DNA of 64,000 nucleotides. It comes from Eublepharis macularius (taxonomy: Eukaryota; Chordata; Lepidosauria; Squamata; Eublepharidae). Shown piece by piece: positions 1 to 11,500 of the stretch (position 1 is its first letter; each line of letters opens with the position of its first letter). A model generated the notes under the pieces. The model had not been told where the DNA came from. It worked only from the letters and a program-made list of their open reading frames with translations, and did no database searches. The translations under genes were made by a program, and so were the position numbers. The stretch covers positions 86,914,464-86,978,463 of the forward strand of contig NC_072796.1 in NCBI RefSeq assembly GCF_028583425.1. Direction: 5' to 3'.

Positions 1-1197
1 AATACTTTCAAAACTCTTCAGTTTGACTTTGTATTCCTATCATGTTGTAAAATGGTGACGCCTTCCCCCACAAGAGGGGAGTGGGGAGTGGGGGAGGGCT
101 CAGGCTGCTGCTGGGTGAAGCTTCCTACGAGAGAGACTTCGAATATAGAGAATGAAAGTATGCCAACAGGCCTTAATTAAGGTTATAAAACTGCATAGAA
201 GGTGGTGAGACAAATTCAGGAAGCCAAGAAATTACACAGCACTGAAATTTATTGCCAGTAGACAGTTCTGAGCTAAATGGCCTCGTGGTTTAACACAGCA
301 TTATATTACTTTGAATATTGACTGAACAAACATAATCACCTGACAAGTAGGGGTATATACAAAAAACTACAAAAAATTGGTGTTATTTGGAATACCATAT
401 ATATTTATTATTCCCAATATTCAGTTCCAAACATACCGGTATGCAACTTACAACCTAGTTTCTGTAAATAAATCTTTGGTTGTTCTGGTACATCGGTGTG
501 TTGTCTGTCAGTCAAAATAGCTGTGGGAACAGGGTTTCTAATCACCGCACTATCAAGTGCCACCTTGTTAGCAACACAAATCAAAGCACTTTAAGGAACA
601 CAAAGCTACACATTACCATTCAGTTAATAGAAGCTTGTGCCCCCCCCCCTTTATAGATATTGTGGTGGCTAGGGTTTAAGCAGAAGGCAAGTAGAGGCCA
701 GAAAGCAGAGAGAATAGGGCAGCATTCAATCCAGAGAGCCTTTTACTTTAGAGGCCTCCCCCCCCCACGAGCTTACCCTTCTTTTCCTTCTCCCCATCGT
801 ATCAGGGCTGTCCCTCAAAATCAGTGGCAACCCAACCCGTGCAGTCACAATATATGGAAAAAGTGGTGACAACTGGGCACGAAGCATCACAATGCTCTGA
901 CAGATTCAGTGCAAAGTCTCCTCCAGATACTTTACATCACCTAACTCCATGGTAAACCACAAGGGTGGTTTCCACTACAGGGGCAGAAGAGGTTGACAAG
1001 GAACAATTTTGTCAACAGCTTTCAAAGGTTAAAGCCAGCACCTTGAACTGTGCCTGATGCAAATTAGCAATTAGTGCACATAATCTGCAGAGTACTAGTA
1101 CGCCATCCAATAACAGAGTAGCAGTACACCATCCAATAGTACACCCAAATGGAGACCTGCTTTCAGTTAGACGTTTCAGAGTTTTGTCTTGACAAAA
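1..1197. other. Intergenic sequence beyond the ATP6V1H 3' end
   Basis: No exon or recognisable repeat. It contains short C runs near 640 and 760 and AT-rich sequence. The short open frames show no known domain and no splice context. Confidence 0.5.
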
Positions 1198-1209
1198 GTA
1201 GATAATTTC

Positions 1210-1459
1210 GATGGTTGTTGTGGGTTTTCCGGGCTGTATTGCCGTGGTCTTGGCATTGTAGGGCCTGACGTTTCGCCAGCAGCTGTGGCTGGCATCTTCA
1301 GAGGTGTAGCACCAAAAGTCTTTTGGTGCTACACCTCTGAAGATGCCAGCCACAGCTGCTGGCGAAACATCAGGACCTACAATGCCAAGGCCACGGCAAT
1401 ACAGCCCGGAAAACCCACAACAACCATCATTCTCCAGCCGTGAAAGCCTTCGACAATAC
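1210..1459 (+). mobile_element. Penelope-like foldback element, copy 1, with hammerhead-like motifs
   Basis: Two inverted arms of about 108 bp (1211-1318 and 1321-1428) meet at a 2-bp centre. An unpaired right tail (TTCTCCAGCCGTGAAAGCC..., 1429-1459) follows. It is flanked by the 12-bp direct repeat GTAGATAATTTC (1198-1209, 1460-1471). Each arm holds a hammerhead-like core: CTGAAGA, a GCCAGC/GCTGGC stem, GAAAC, then an NUH triplet (AUC in the right arm, GUC in the left). The right-arm motif is 1323-1388 on the plus strand and the left-arm motif 1250-1315 on the minus strand. Family assignment to Penelope-like elements is inferred from the inverted-copy structure, target duplication length and hammerhead. 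Confidence 0.7.
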
Positions 1460-1471
1460 GTAGATAATTTC

Positions 1472-2225
1472 CTTTGGAATCTGCAAGTAGTAGATATTTG
1501 CAAAAACGCTATTCACAGGTTTCTGTCCTTTTATTTTTTAAGAGACATCCATGACAGCAGCGTCATTGTCTTTACTCAGCAGAGCTGCTAGTAAGTTGCA
1601 CATTCAGTGTTACCACATCATGCACTGATACAGGCTCAAGGCTTACAGACCGCTACTGATACATAATCACCTACTTCTCATTTCCTTACCAGGTTTCTGT
1701 CCAAACATACTTTATTAATTTGTATTGCAAAGGCATGCTGACTTGTACTTGCTTCTTTTTAAAATCCTTCTTTTATAAGTGAGTGATCTCAACTGCACAA
1801 AAAAAATCATTTAAATGAACACGGATTTTGTATTATTCGCTACATAGAATCTAGGTCAATGCACAATACTGGAGCATGTGGAGTAGACCTTTTAAAATAG
1901 ACCATGAAAAAGTCACACACCAAACTATAGACATCATGTAACTATCTACCGACTTGAAGTGATATTAAACCACAGGTGACATTGATTTCCATAGAGCCCT
2001 AGCTCTAGCCAGCTACTGTGAAAGTGTCCTCAGTTTCAATTAGGGTAGCTTGTTTTAATAGTGTCCAGTGTTTGCCTTTAAGACTCATTTGATGTGAAGA
2101 TGTTAACATCACTACCAATCCCTTACCTTGATATTTTCATATGCCCTTAAGAGTAATCCTGCAAGAAAAATTATTTAAATTGTAGCTTTTCAAAATAAAT
2201 CTGTGGAGAACAGGGAACAGTGAGA
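1472..2225. other. Intergenic sequence between copy 1 and the ATP6V1H poly(A) site
   Basis: AT-rich, with no exon or repeat I can name. If the gene uses a distal poly(A) site, part of this would be 3' UTR. Confidence 0.45.
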
Positions 2226-2538
2226 CAATTGACGATATGGAATGATTATTCTTTATTGTTTTACATTTGAAGACAATAAATACATAAAGGCAGCACATAT
2301 CAGCTATATTTAGAATATTTTCTTAATACAGAAAGATACCGGAAAGCAATCTGGTCTCTAGACACCATGCTTGACTCCAGGCAATAGTGGAAGAACTGTT
2401 GGGAAGAAAGCTACACGACAGCAGAACAGGTTGTGAGGACTGCAACCACATCATTTTCTCACTTGTATTTCAAGGTAGCTTCACAGTTACTGCAGTACAT
2501 CCAGCGAAGGAGAGAGTTCAGCAAGTAGACGGAAAGGT
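2226..2538 (-). other. ATP6V1H: ATP6V1H 3' UTR with poly(A) signal
   Basis: The stop codon is followed by non-coding sequence to a canonical AATAAA on the minus strand at 2257-2252, 282-287 nt past the stop. The true cleavage point is not visible; about 15-30 nt beyond the hexamer is typical. A 3' UTR near 300 nt is inferred from this first good signal. Confidence 0.65.
2252..2257 (-). promoter_or_regulatory. AATAAA polyadenylation signal
   Basis: Exact AATAAA on the minus strand, the first one downstream of the ATP6V1H stop codon, in an AT-rich setting and followed by a T- and GT-containing stretch. A distal site cannot be excluded. Confidence 0.65.
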
Positions 2539-2599
2539 TTAGCTCCGTGCCGTGGCAGTTTGAGGTTGTTCTGACTGTAGTTGCTTCCCAAGATATTCC
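2539..2599 (-). CDS. ATP6V1H: ATP6V1H exon 14 coding part (residues 457-476, stop)
   Basis: Encodes [19 protein letters not shown] followed by TAA at 2541-2539. The acceptor is GTCTCTTTCAG. Human ends QTAAARS, so the C-terminus is conserved with a single change. Another frame runs through this exon for 67 codons but has no support. Confidence 0.97.
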
Positions 2600-5500
2600 C
2601 TGAAAGAGACCGGAGGAAGGAAAATAAGTGTCAAAGAATATTTCAGGAGATTTCAAAAACAAGCAGTCACATAAATCCTAGACTTGTTCCTCAAATGATA
2701 GGAAAAGGCATTCCCAGGTGGCAGCATGGGTTTGTAAAAAAGGAAACAGAATGTGGGAAAGAACCTGAGAGGCAGAAGAGAGTTAATAAATGGGCCTCTC
2801 TCCTTCCTTAACAAATGTAATGGTTAGTCACAACAAAGCAAACGTATTCAGAATTATTGAGCAAAGCTCTCTGCTCATGGCATCAAAATTTCCTGTATCC
2901 CTCTCCTCTCCTCTTCCACAGCACCCACTATGAAGCTGGGGATCCAAGATACACATGAACTTAACTGCGCATGATTTGGGAGCCTACAATAGGAGGGGGA
3001 AAGCAGCAAAAAACTGCCCTCTCCTTTGCAGCACAAACAGAAGAAAACTGATCCCCCAGCTGATGCATCTTAGATAAAGATTAAGTTCATGATACAAAAT
3101 TAGCAAGGGAAACACAGGCCTAGGTAATGCTTCACAGTTCCCTGCGTTTTTGTACACTTGGAGATATTGTTTGAAAAACAGGTTGTATAACATGGCCAAT
3201 AGTCATGATCTAGTTCAAGGTGGAATTATGGGAGGCCAATAAGAAATAAGAAAGAACTAATAGCTTCTAAATTTTACAACCCATACATTAAGGCTATTCA
3301 ACCTCAATTGCCCATAGAAACTAGTGTTTGAATTATATAAAGCTGCATCCATTTAGGTAAAACAAAATGGTCTTGATTCCAGCCAGTCACCATGCAAAAG
3401 TCAAATGCATCTGTGCAAGAAGTCCACAATTAGCTGATCTTTTCTCTGTTCAAGTAGAAAGCTGCCACAGTGCATCCTACATTGTTTCCAAAGGTCTACT
3501 GATTCTCAGTAACTACTTTGTAAAGGGTGCAGCTAACTACAACAGGAAGAGATGGTGGGAAATAGACATTCTGAAAGTGGAGGTTGGTTCACAATCCCCA
3601 GAATTCATCCCAGCACATATAAGGGAACCCTCCTAATAAGAGAAAGCACTTTTATGGCTTATGGATGTCACTTGGAGAGAAAACATGTATTTTAAGTCCC
3701 CCTGATAGCAATAAAAAAGTTAAAAGTATTAGATTTTGGCTCAGTGATGCCCCAAGTTAATTTTTACTAGAGATGTTCAAAATGTTCCCTTTCTATTCAA
3801 TAGCAAAATAATGTTAAGATGTTGGGCTAAAAACCATGAGATTGACTGAACCTTAATGAGACTCCATGTCACCAAAGTTTAAAGCACCATTTGCTTTAAA
3901 GAAAATCAGAGAACAAATTACTGTCCTCCACAAACAAATGCCACTTCAGTTATCAGGCACAATATGCTGAAATGCTAACTGAAAAAAACAAAAGAAAAAT
4001 AAATTGAGAAGACATACAGATCAGGATTGCAAAGTGAAACCCTGGAGCCACCCAAGTACAAACTGCATATTTCAGCAGGGTAGATAACCATGTTCCATTA
4101 AGCTCACTAGTAGAGACATAAACAGAATACTAATACCTGACGTAAAATATATTTATGTAGCTCTGCATGATCGCAGTGCTATTTGTTAGCAGCAAAGCAG
4201 ACATCTACAAGCTTGTTAATGTGCACCAATAGTGCAATCCTAAGCAGAGTTAAACCCTTCTAAGACCATTTAAGTCAATCAGCTTAGAAGGGTGCAGATC
4301 TGCTTAGAATGGCACTGTAAATTTCTTGATCACCAGGGATGCTCATTCATTACTTAATTGTTACTAAGACAGTTCTTTAATGACTTTTTAAAACCAGCTA
4401 AATGTATAGTTCTCTTTAAAAAGCATTTTCCTTTTCAGAGTTCAAAACAAAAGCTGTGCAAAGCCTGGCTGAATCAATATTTAACACCACCAGATGGGCT
4501 GCATTATATGAGGCAGAATCATATAATGTGACTCTGTCACATAAATATAAGTTAGGAAGGGAAAGGTGACTTGATGATGCTGCCAACCACCACAGAACCA
4601 AGGCAAGCCACTCTGGTGGGAGATTTATTGACCGAGGGTTAATCAGCACTCTGGGTCTCCGATGTCCAGATTTCCGTGATAAAACAGAATGAAATAGGCA
4701 TCCACCAAGGAGGGCTTGAGAAGCAAAGTGTGAGATAAGATAACATAAAAAAACCCTAAAGGATTAGGAAGTTCTACTGAATAATAAAGGCTCACTGTAT
4801 AAAATGCAATTTTTCAGGCCACCGTTCATTTTTCAGGAGAAAAATGTGCTGATGTGCAAGGAGCATGGACTGACAAGAGAAGCATGGCTACTGCAGACAA
4901 GCCCCAAAGATTGAAATATCCTACAGGGTCTGTAAGGGGAAAGGTTTGAAGCCACGGGTAGGATAGTTAGCTGCATTTCCCACCATTTATAGGTCTCACA
5001 AAGCCTAATTATACATGGAGGGAGTGCATGAAAGGAGTAGGCTACTAATGATTTTGTATTAAATGGAGAAACATTTCAGAATGCTCTGTCTGAACTACTA
5101 TTGATTAAACTGCTAAAGATGAAAAGCCTAATACTCCATCATTAACCTGGAAGGTGTGCGTCATTCGCCTTATCCAAAAGCCGTGCTGCAGCCAATGTAT
5201 TAAAATTCCTAGCTGCCAGTCTCAAAGAAAAATAGACACAAGCATATGATAAAAGGCAGAAAAAACATGTCCTCCTAGAATCAGGATGAAGAATATGCCT
5301 TAGGACTAGATGCAGCAGAGATATGTACTGATCTCATTATATTTTTTAAAAAATTACTGAACAAGTTCTCTCTAGACCAGAGTACAAAGCCTTGCAAGAC
5401 ATTGCCCTCCAGTTCTAATATATCGATTTACTTCTTATAAGCAAGTCAAACAATCCTACCGGCACATGAACAGAGCTTGTGCATGAATGAAGAGAAGGAA

Positions 5501-8500
5501 GGGAATGGGTTTTAAATTTTCCTGCCATCAAATATTTCATGAGAGTTTTAGACCAAATGCAAACTTTGTGGCAGCCTGCACTTTTCCCGTGTGCTATATT
5601 AGGTGCTCTGTGCAAACTCACACACTTCTTTCCCTACCTTAATGCATCACTGTTCTTACCCTAGAAAACACAAATCATTTAACAAGTCTCTTGCTTTATC
5701 TGCTGCATCACTGCAGCCTTTTAAAATGAAAATTCTATTCAGAGTTATTGAACTAACAAATGACTAAATAAGGGGCGGGGGGATGACAGCATTCATAACC
5801 CCATGCTCTTTTCCAAATAACTTTTGGGCTTCTGAATTAGAAACAAAGGTTTGTTTTATATTCTTCAAGGCCATTTATGGAGGGGAGGATGAGATGCTGT
5901 CAGACATGCCAAAGCTACCTAACACTCAAAGGGTTGGGAGCCCAATGGCTTTCTACACTGAGTCACACAGGTCTGTCTTGGAATACAAACTGCAGTACCG
6001 ATGAAGTCTTCCTTTAGTTTGTTGTCTTTTAATCTACTTTTTTGAGAGGCAGAAGGATATTCTTTATCCTACACAATACGGTATGAGAAAAAAGTCATAC
6101 CCAAATACATATTAACACTTGCAGACCCAAAATGCCAATAATCCCTTACAATGGGAGTCTACTAAACAGCTAGTATACACGTGATGTAGTGGTTAGAATT
6201 TTAAGATTAGGATCTGGGAGACCCAAGTTTGAATCCCTGCTCTTCCATGGATGTTCAATGGGTGGCTCTGGGCTGGTTACTATCACAGCTTAATCTACTT
6301 CTACCTCTATCTTGCTGTTTAAAGGATAAAATAAGAGGGCAGAAGGGTGCTATAAGATTCTCTGAGTCCCCATTGAGAAGTAAAGCAGGGTATAAATAAA
6401 CAAATTTAAAATGGTACATGGAGAATTGGATAGGTTCACAGATATGCTGGACTAATTGAACTGCTACAAAATAAGTCATTTAGGGAAGTCATTCACCTGG
6501 GACTGGCTTTCTACATACCTACAGAACTTTATTGGGGGGAGGAGGATGTGAAAATGCCACTGGACCAGTTATCATGGGATGTACATTCCAGATGTTTCTG
6601 CAAAATGGAAGTTATTTTTTGCAAAACCCGCATTACAGCAGCAACACCTGATCAACCCATGCTTATTTCTAGTCTCGTTACCATCTGTAAAATGTGGATA
6701 ATATAACATACCTTACTAAACATACGTAGCATTACACTGTTAACTGACTGCCATTAGCCAACCTATTTTCTATTGATTAATGGATATTAATCAATTTCTC
6801 CTTGGTTCAGATAAGACCTGCTTTTGTGTATTTATTTTGGCTTAGTATTGCAAGTGCAAGAATAAAGCCAGATAAATGAGGAAGAAATTTCTCCAGTTCA
6901 TAATACTACAAAGGCAACCGGGTAGCAAGTGCATGATCAGAACAACAGAGGAAAATAAAAGTCTAAGACAAATGCATCAATCAGGCTCCATGCTTTGAAA
7001 CAATAAATGAGCTCACTTTCAAGAACTGCAGCACATCAGTTTGAAAAGAATCTTGTCAGAGTACTCTGTGCTCCAAACAGCTGGAACTAAGGAATTTAAA
7101 TACAAAATCAGAATAAAAGTACTTATTCCAGAGAACCAGCCATGGCAGTCTGCAGCCAAAGTACTTCTGTGCTATTATACTATTGGAGCAAAAATACCAA
7201 CAATTTACTTTAATCATCTATCATTTGAGAAAACTGTCCTTTTGACTCCACCTGGAAACAGCTCAGAGGCATCACCAGGTGTGAGCTATGCAAATTCTCT
7301 GGTCAGGAAAACCAAATGGGAGAAGTCTCAGATCCCCCTGCTGTTAGTTACTTGGGTTCAACAATGAAGGAATTCGGCTGTTTGTTCTGCCATTAACTCA
7401 TCCTAACCTAAGGGAGGAAAATGTGGCTCCATCACCTGAGAACTAACTGGAGAATTTTTTCCCCTCTCCATCCAATTCTTCCTTCTCCCCAGCTCATACA
7501 ACTGACGTTTTCTGCCCTCCTGGAATATTCTCCTGCCTTCAAAAAGCAATGGATTAAAAGGTGCTGGCAGTGGCAGTTTGGAGGAGTGGGGAGGATGAGT
7601 TCACATCCTCCAGATCCCTCCTGGATTCTTTACATCACTCATGTTATATCAGGTAGAATCCTAAAGGTGCCAGTTTTTCTTTAAATGAAATATAGGTAAC
7701 TGTTTAGGTCACATGCATGCCGATAGAAAATAAGATCCCAATGCTTATTTTGCACTCATTACCCCTGGGAAACCTCATACTATAATTAAGGAATATATTG
7801 GATATATTTAAAAAAATAATTATATATGGACAATTTAAAAGGAGCTCTTATTGGGCATCTTTTTCAACTGTTATGATTTATTTGTTTACAATTTCCTTCT
7901 GAGAACCATTTTGAATGGGCACTTGTGCCACATGGGAGAGAGATGGCTGGACAATTTTTACCAGTTCTCACTGTAGACTCTCAGCACTATTCTTGGGGAG
8001 TTATGTGGGGATCCAAGGGTCTTCAGCGAGTGAGAGAGCCAAGAAAAGTTCTATTCCTCTTGCTGCATTCTGCTTGTGCTACTCTGGATCCAAGCCAAAA
8101 CATCAACCGATGGTAGTCAGATTTCTAGCATGCTTATGGAAACAATACTTATGTTATACTAATACACTGTCAAGACAATAATACATAGGATAGCCACAGC
8201 ACTCCTGCTTATGATCTACTTCCAACATGATACACAGTAGTCTATTAAAAAGCAAAAAAGAGCAGTGAACATGACTCAGGTTTCCTAACTCTCAAAAGCC
8301 CTTGTTCCATAAAAGTGCATTGGAAATCAAATCACTTCAGCAGAGATGTAAAAAAAGAGTAGCACTAAGACAGTACCTAATATATGCTTGCTTGCCTAGC
8401 ACAAGCAGCAATCGCTCCTATGTAAGAAAGTATCTCTTCCTAATCACTGCAATAACAACCCCTAAAAAGAATGAAATGCTGGTTGTTTGAGACTGAGAAA

Positions 8501-11500
8501 GGTGCAGCACTATGACAGCCGCATGAGCTGCCTATTCTGACCATTTAAAACTGGAAAATGCAGCTACAAAAGTGCTGCAGTACTCAGTTTAGTTCAGGCT
8601 CCATACAGCTGAAGTAATGAATTCTACTTCAGCGGCTTCTTCAGGCTCTAGAGGCTGCAAAACAGTGCCTACTTTTCTTATAATGGCAGCATGGAGTAAC
8701 ACTTCACAGGGTGTTTTTGTTGTGGGGATAATAATGACATACTTTGTAAACGGCTCTGAGTGGGCATTAGGTTGTCCTGAAGGGCAGTATATAAATCAAA
8801 TGTTGTTATTATTATTATATTATAAGAAAGTGGAAGAAGCAGGGAAGGGAAATAGTGGGTAACAGCCTGGAAGATGAATGGACAAGGGGCACAAAAATTT
8901 GCTTGGAAATTTGCAAGGGTGCAGAACCTATATCTCCTAATTTTTAAAAAGAAAAATACTTTTAAGAGTTCTATAATCTATCATTCTATAATTTTACATG
9001 AAGACATTTTTCTGTTAAACATCTGATAAACGTCCACAGTATAGATGAATACAAAGATGTTATATTTTTATTCACTGAAAGTTTGCTGGCCATGTTATTG
9101 GATTTTGCCGTGAGCTATTCCAGCGGAAACACATCTAAAATCAACAAACGGGGGCATTCTAAGAGCCAAAGGAGGAGTGAGGGCAATCAAAATAAGTTTA
9201 AAGCCCAATTCAACACCATTCACTTAAATTTTAATTCTAAAAAGAAAAGAAAAACCATCAAGAGAGCCTGATAATTTTAGTCAGTAGCAACACTGCTGCC
9301 ATTTGCTGAGCCTACTCTGAAAATTAAAGCCCATTACAGCTCCCAATTCAGTGGGGGAAGGTACAAAGCCATATTTTACTTCACAATGGCACACATCGTA
9401 CTTAAGTACTGGCACTTTATGCATCACAAACAGTTCATGTTAGCAATGCAGACCCAGAACAGAGTCTTTACATACCAGTTGTGGACCATCAGCTTCTGCA
9501 CAGCAAGCAAGGCATTATAGCGAACCTGCTGATCTTCATGATGCATATGGTTCATTACAAGCTGTTTTCCACCAAGCTGTTCAATCACTCTGTTAAAAAA
9601 GGGAGGTGGGGTGGAAAATTATGGAGAAAAGAAAGATAACACATTATTTCAGGGGTAACGTTTCCTTCTGTTTTGATTAACAGGCAGAAACCTCCACATC
9701 ACTTGATTGTCCTCCAATCCCAGTATGAAGAACATGTGAATGTCTCATTGGTCCATTTAGTTTTTGAACTCTCTCCCTTAGGGGGCTGCATCTGGAATTT
9801 TGTGCCCAGGTTCACATAGCTTTGGTTCTGCTGGCCCAAGACCCACTGGCAGAGCATTCTTCCTTTTCTTGCTTTGATTATATGCTGGAAGCAACAAGCT
9901 ATATTTAAGGAAGCCACCCAGGATGCATTTGAAAATCCTGCTCTTTTAAAACCATATCAGCCCAACTAGAAGCTCAAGAATGGCTTTTGACGCCAGGGCA
10001 AGGTGAATGTTTTTAAATATTATTATTATTTGTCTGGAAGCAATACTGAATATTCTCACTTTCACAGCAGGAACATTAAAAAGACATTCTTGCCAGAGGC
10101 TCCATCCAGCATTCTTGAAGGAAAATTAAATCCGGAGTATGCAAAATGAAATACTCCAAACTTATGGTACTAGTTCATACAAGATACCATATGGCATTCA
10201 ATAGAGATAGAAGACAAGAGAGTTTCTTCCAGGAAGCAAGGAAGGAAATTGAAGTGCCTGATTCTTAATGCCATACTAGGGCTAGCCACAAAAAGTAGTG
10301 AGGTTAAACTTGCTTCAAGAGATTTGTTTTGCTTGGAGTTCAAGGGGGTTGCCAGAAGAATTTTACAATTTTAGCAGACAAATGATCAACTAACCGAGAT
10401 GGTGAATTTGACCATAGGGAGCAGAAGAAGGGGGGAAAGGGCTTGGAGAGAGAAAGACACTGCTGTGCTCTGTTTAAAGGTAAAGGTAGTCCCCTGTGCA
10501 AGCACTGAGTCATTACTGACCCATGGGGGGACATCCCATCACGATGTTTTCTTACAAAGTTTTTATTTATCTTAATTATTACTATCTCTATTTTTTCTCT
10601 CTTTTTGGCTTTCTTTGCTGGCAGCTTATCTTTTTAGTCTTTTATTTTAACTGGGTTTTTAGACATGGAAGGGAAGGGAAGACAAAGGGACGTGCAGAGT
10701 GTTTTGCTATTTTACCTAACTATTGAGTATTTATTTTAACCTATCAGTTCCCTATTAGTCCCTGGAGTATAAGAGCTCATAAGCAGTAGTGAGCATTTAT
10801 ACCATCGGGATTTACACTCCTTGGGACTTTATCGTATTATGTAGATAAGGCTAATGCTGAATTTGCAGTTAATTGCTTCATCTCTTCAGCATTATGTCTG
10901 AGTGAGGAGGAATAGTTAGTAACTGAATGATTGATTGGTTTTGGTAGGAGGTTGCAGGGTTTGATGAGATGGTTCTACTACTGGTTCCTACTCTTTATAT
11001 TTTATATAAATTAGTAAGAATGTAAATAAGCTTGGTACTGAATTGTGTGACTTGGGAAATTGGGAATGGAGAATTGTGACAAAGAAGTTATTTACTCCTC
11101 GTATGGCTATGAGATTTGTTTTTGATTCTTCCAAGGGATAGGTTTCATTAAATTAACAATTTTTAATTGCAGTTTGAACCTATGTGTTATAATAGACTGA
11201 ACTGACGAGACTGATAGAGACCTCTTATATTTTATTATGAGTTGATACCATATTATGTTTCTACCTGCTGATATTATATTTTGATTCTTGATTTCCCCAG
11301 TATTCAATAATGATATTGACACAAATACTGATATTGTAAATTTGGGAAAGATTATTAGTAGGAACACAGAAAAACTAAAACGCACAAAAAAATCATTCAG
11401 GAAATTTAATTCTATTGGCCAGTCAGACTCTACTATTTGCTGACACCTAATTGGACGAACTTTCTTCCCAAATAAAATTTATGATCTATAACAGAGAGGA

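Larger units (their letters stand above)
2600..9475 (-). other. ATP6V1H intron 13
   Basis: A 6.9-kb intron. It holds a short palindromic repeat (4231-4320), a tRNA-derived SINE (6180-6400) and a SINE 3' fragment (8695-8822). The rest is AT-rich unassigned sequence with no second gene visible on either strand. Confidence 0.7.

Noticed and set aside
1012-1591. Open frames of 80-160 codons on both strands
   Set aside because: They are shadows of the palindromic foldback: both strands encode the same residues because the arms are inverted copies.
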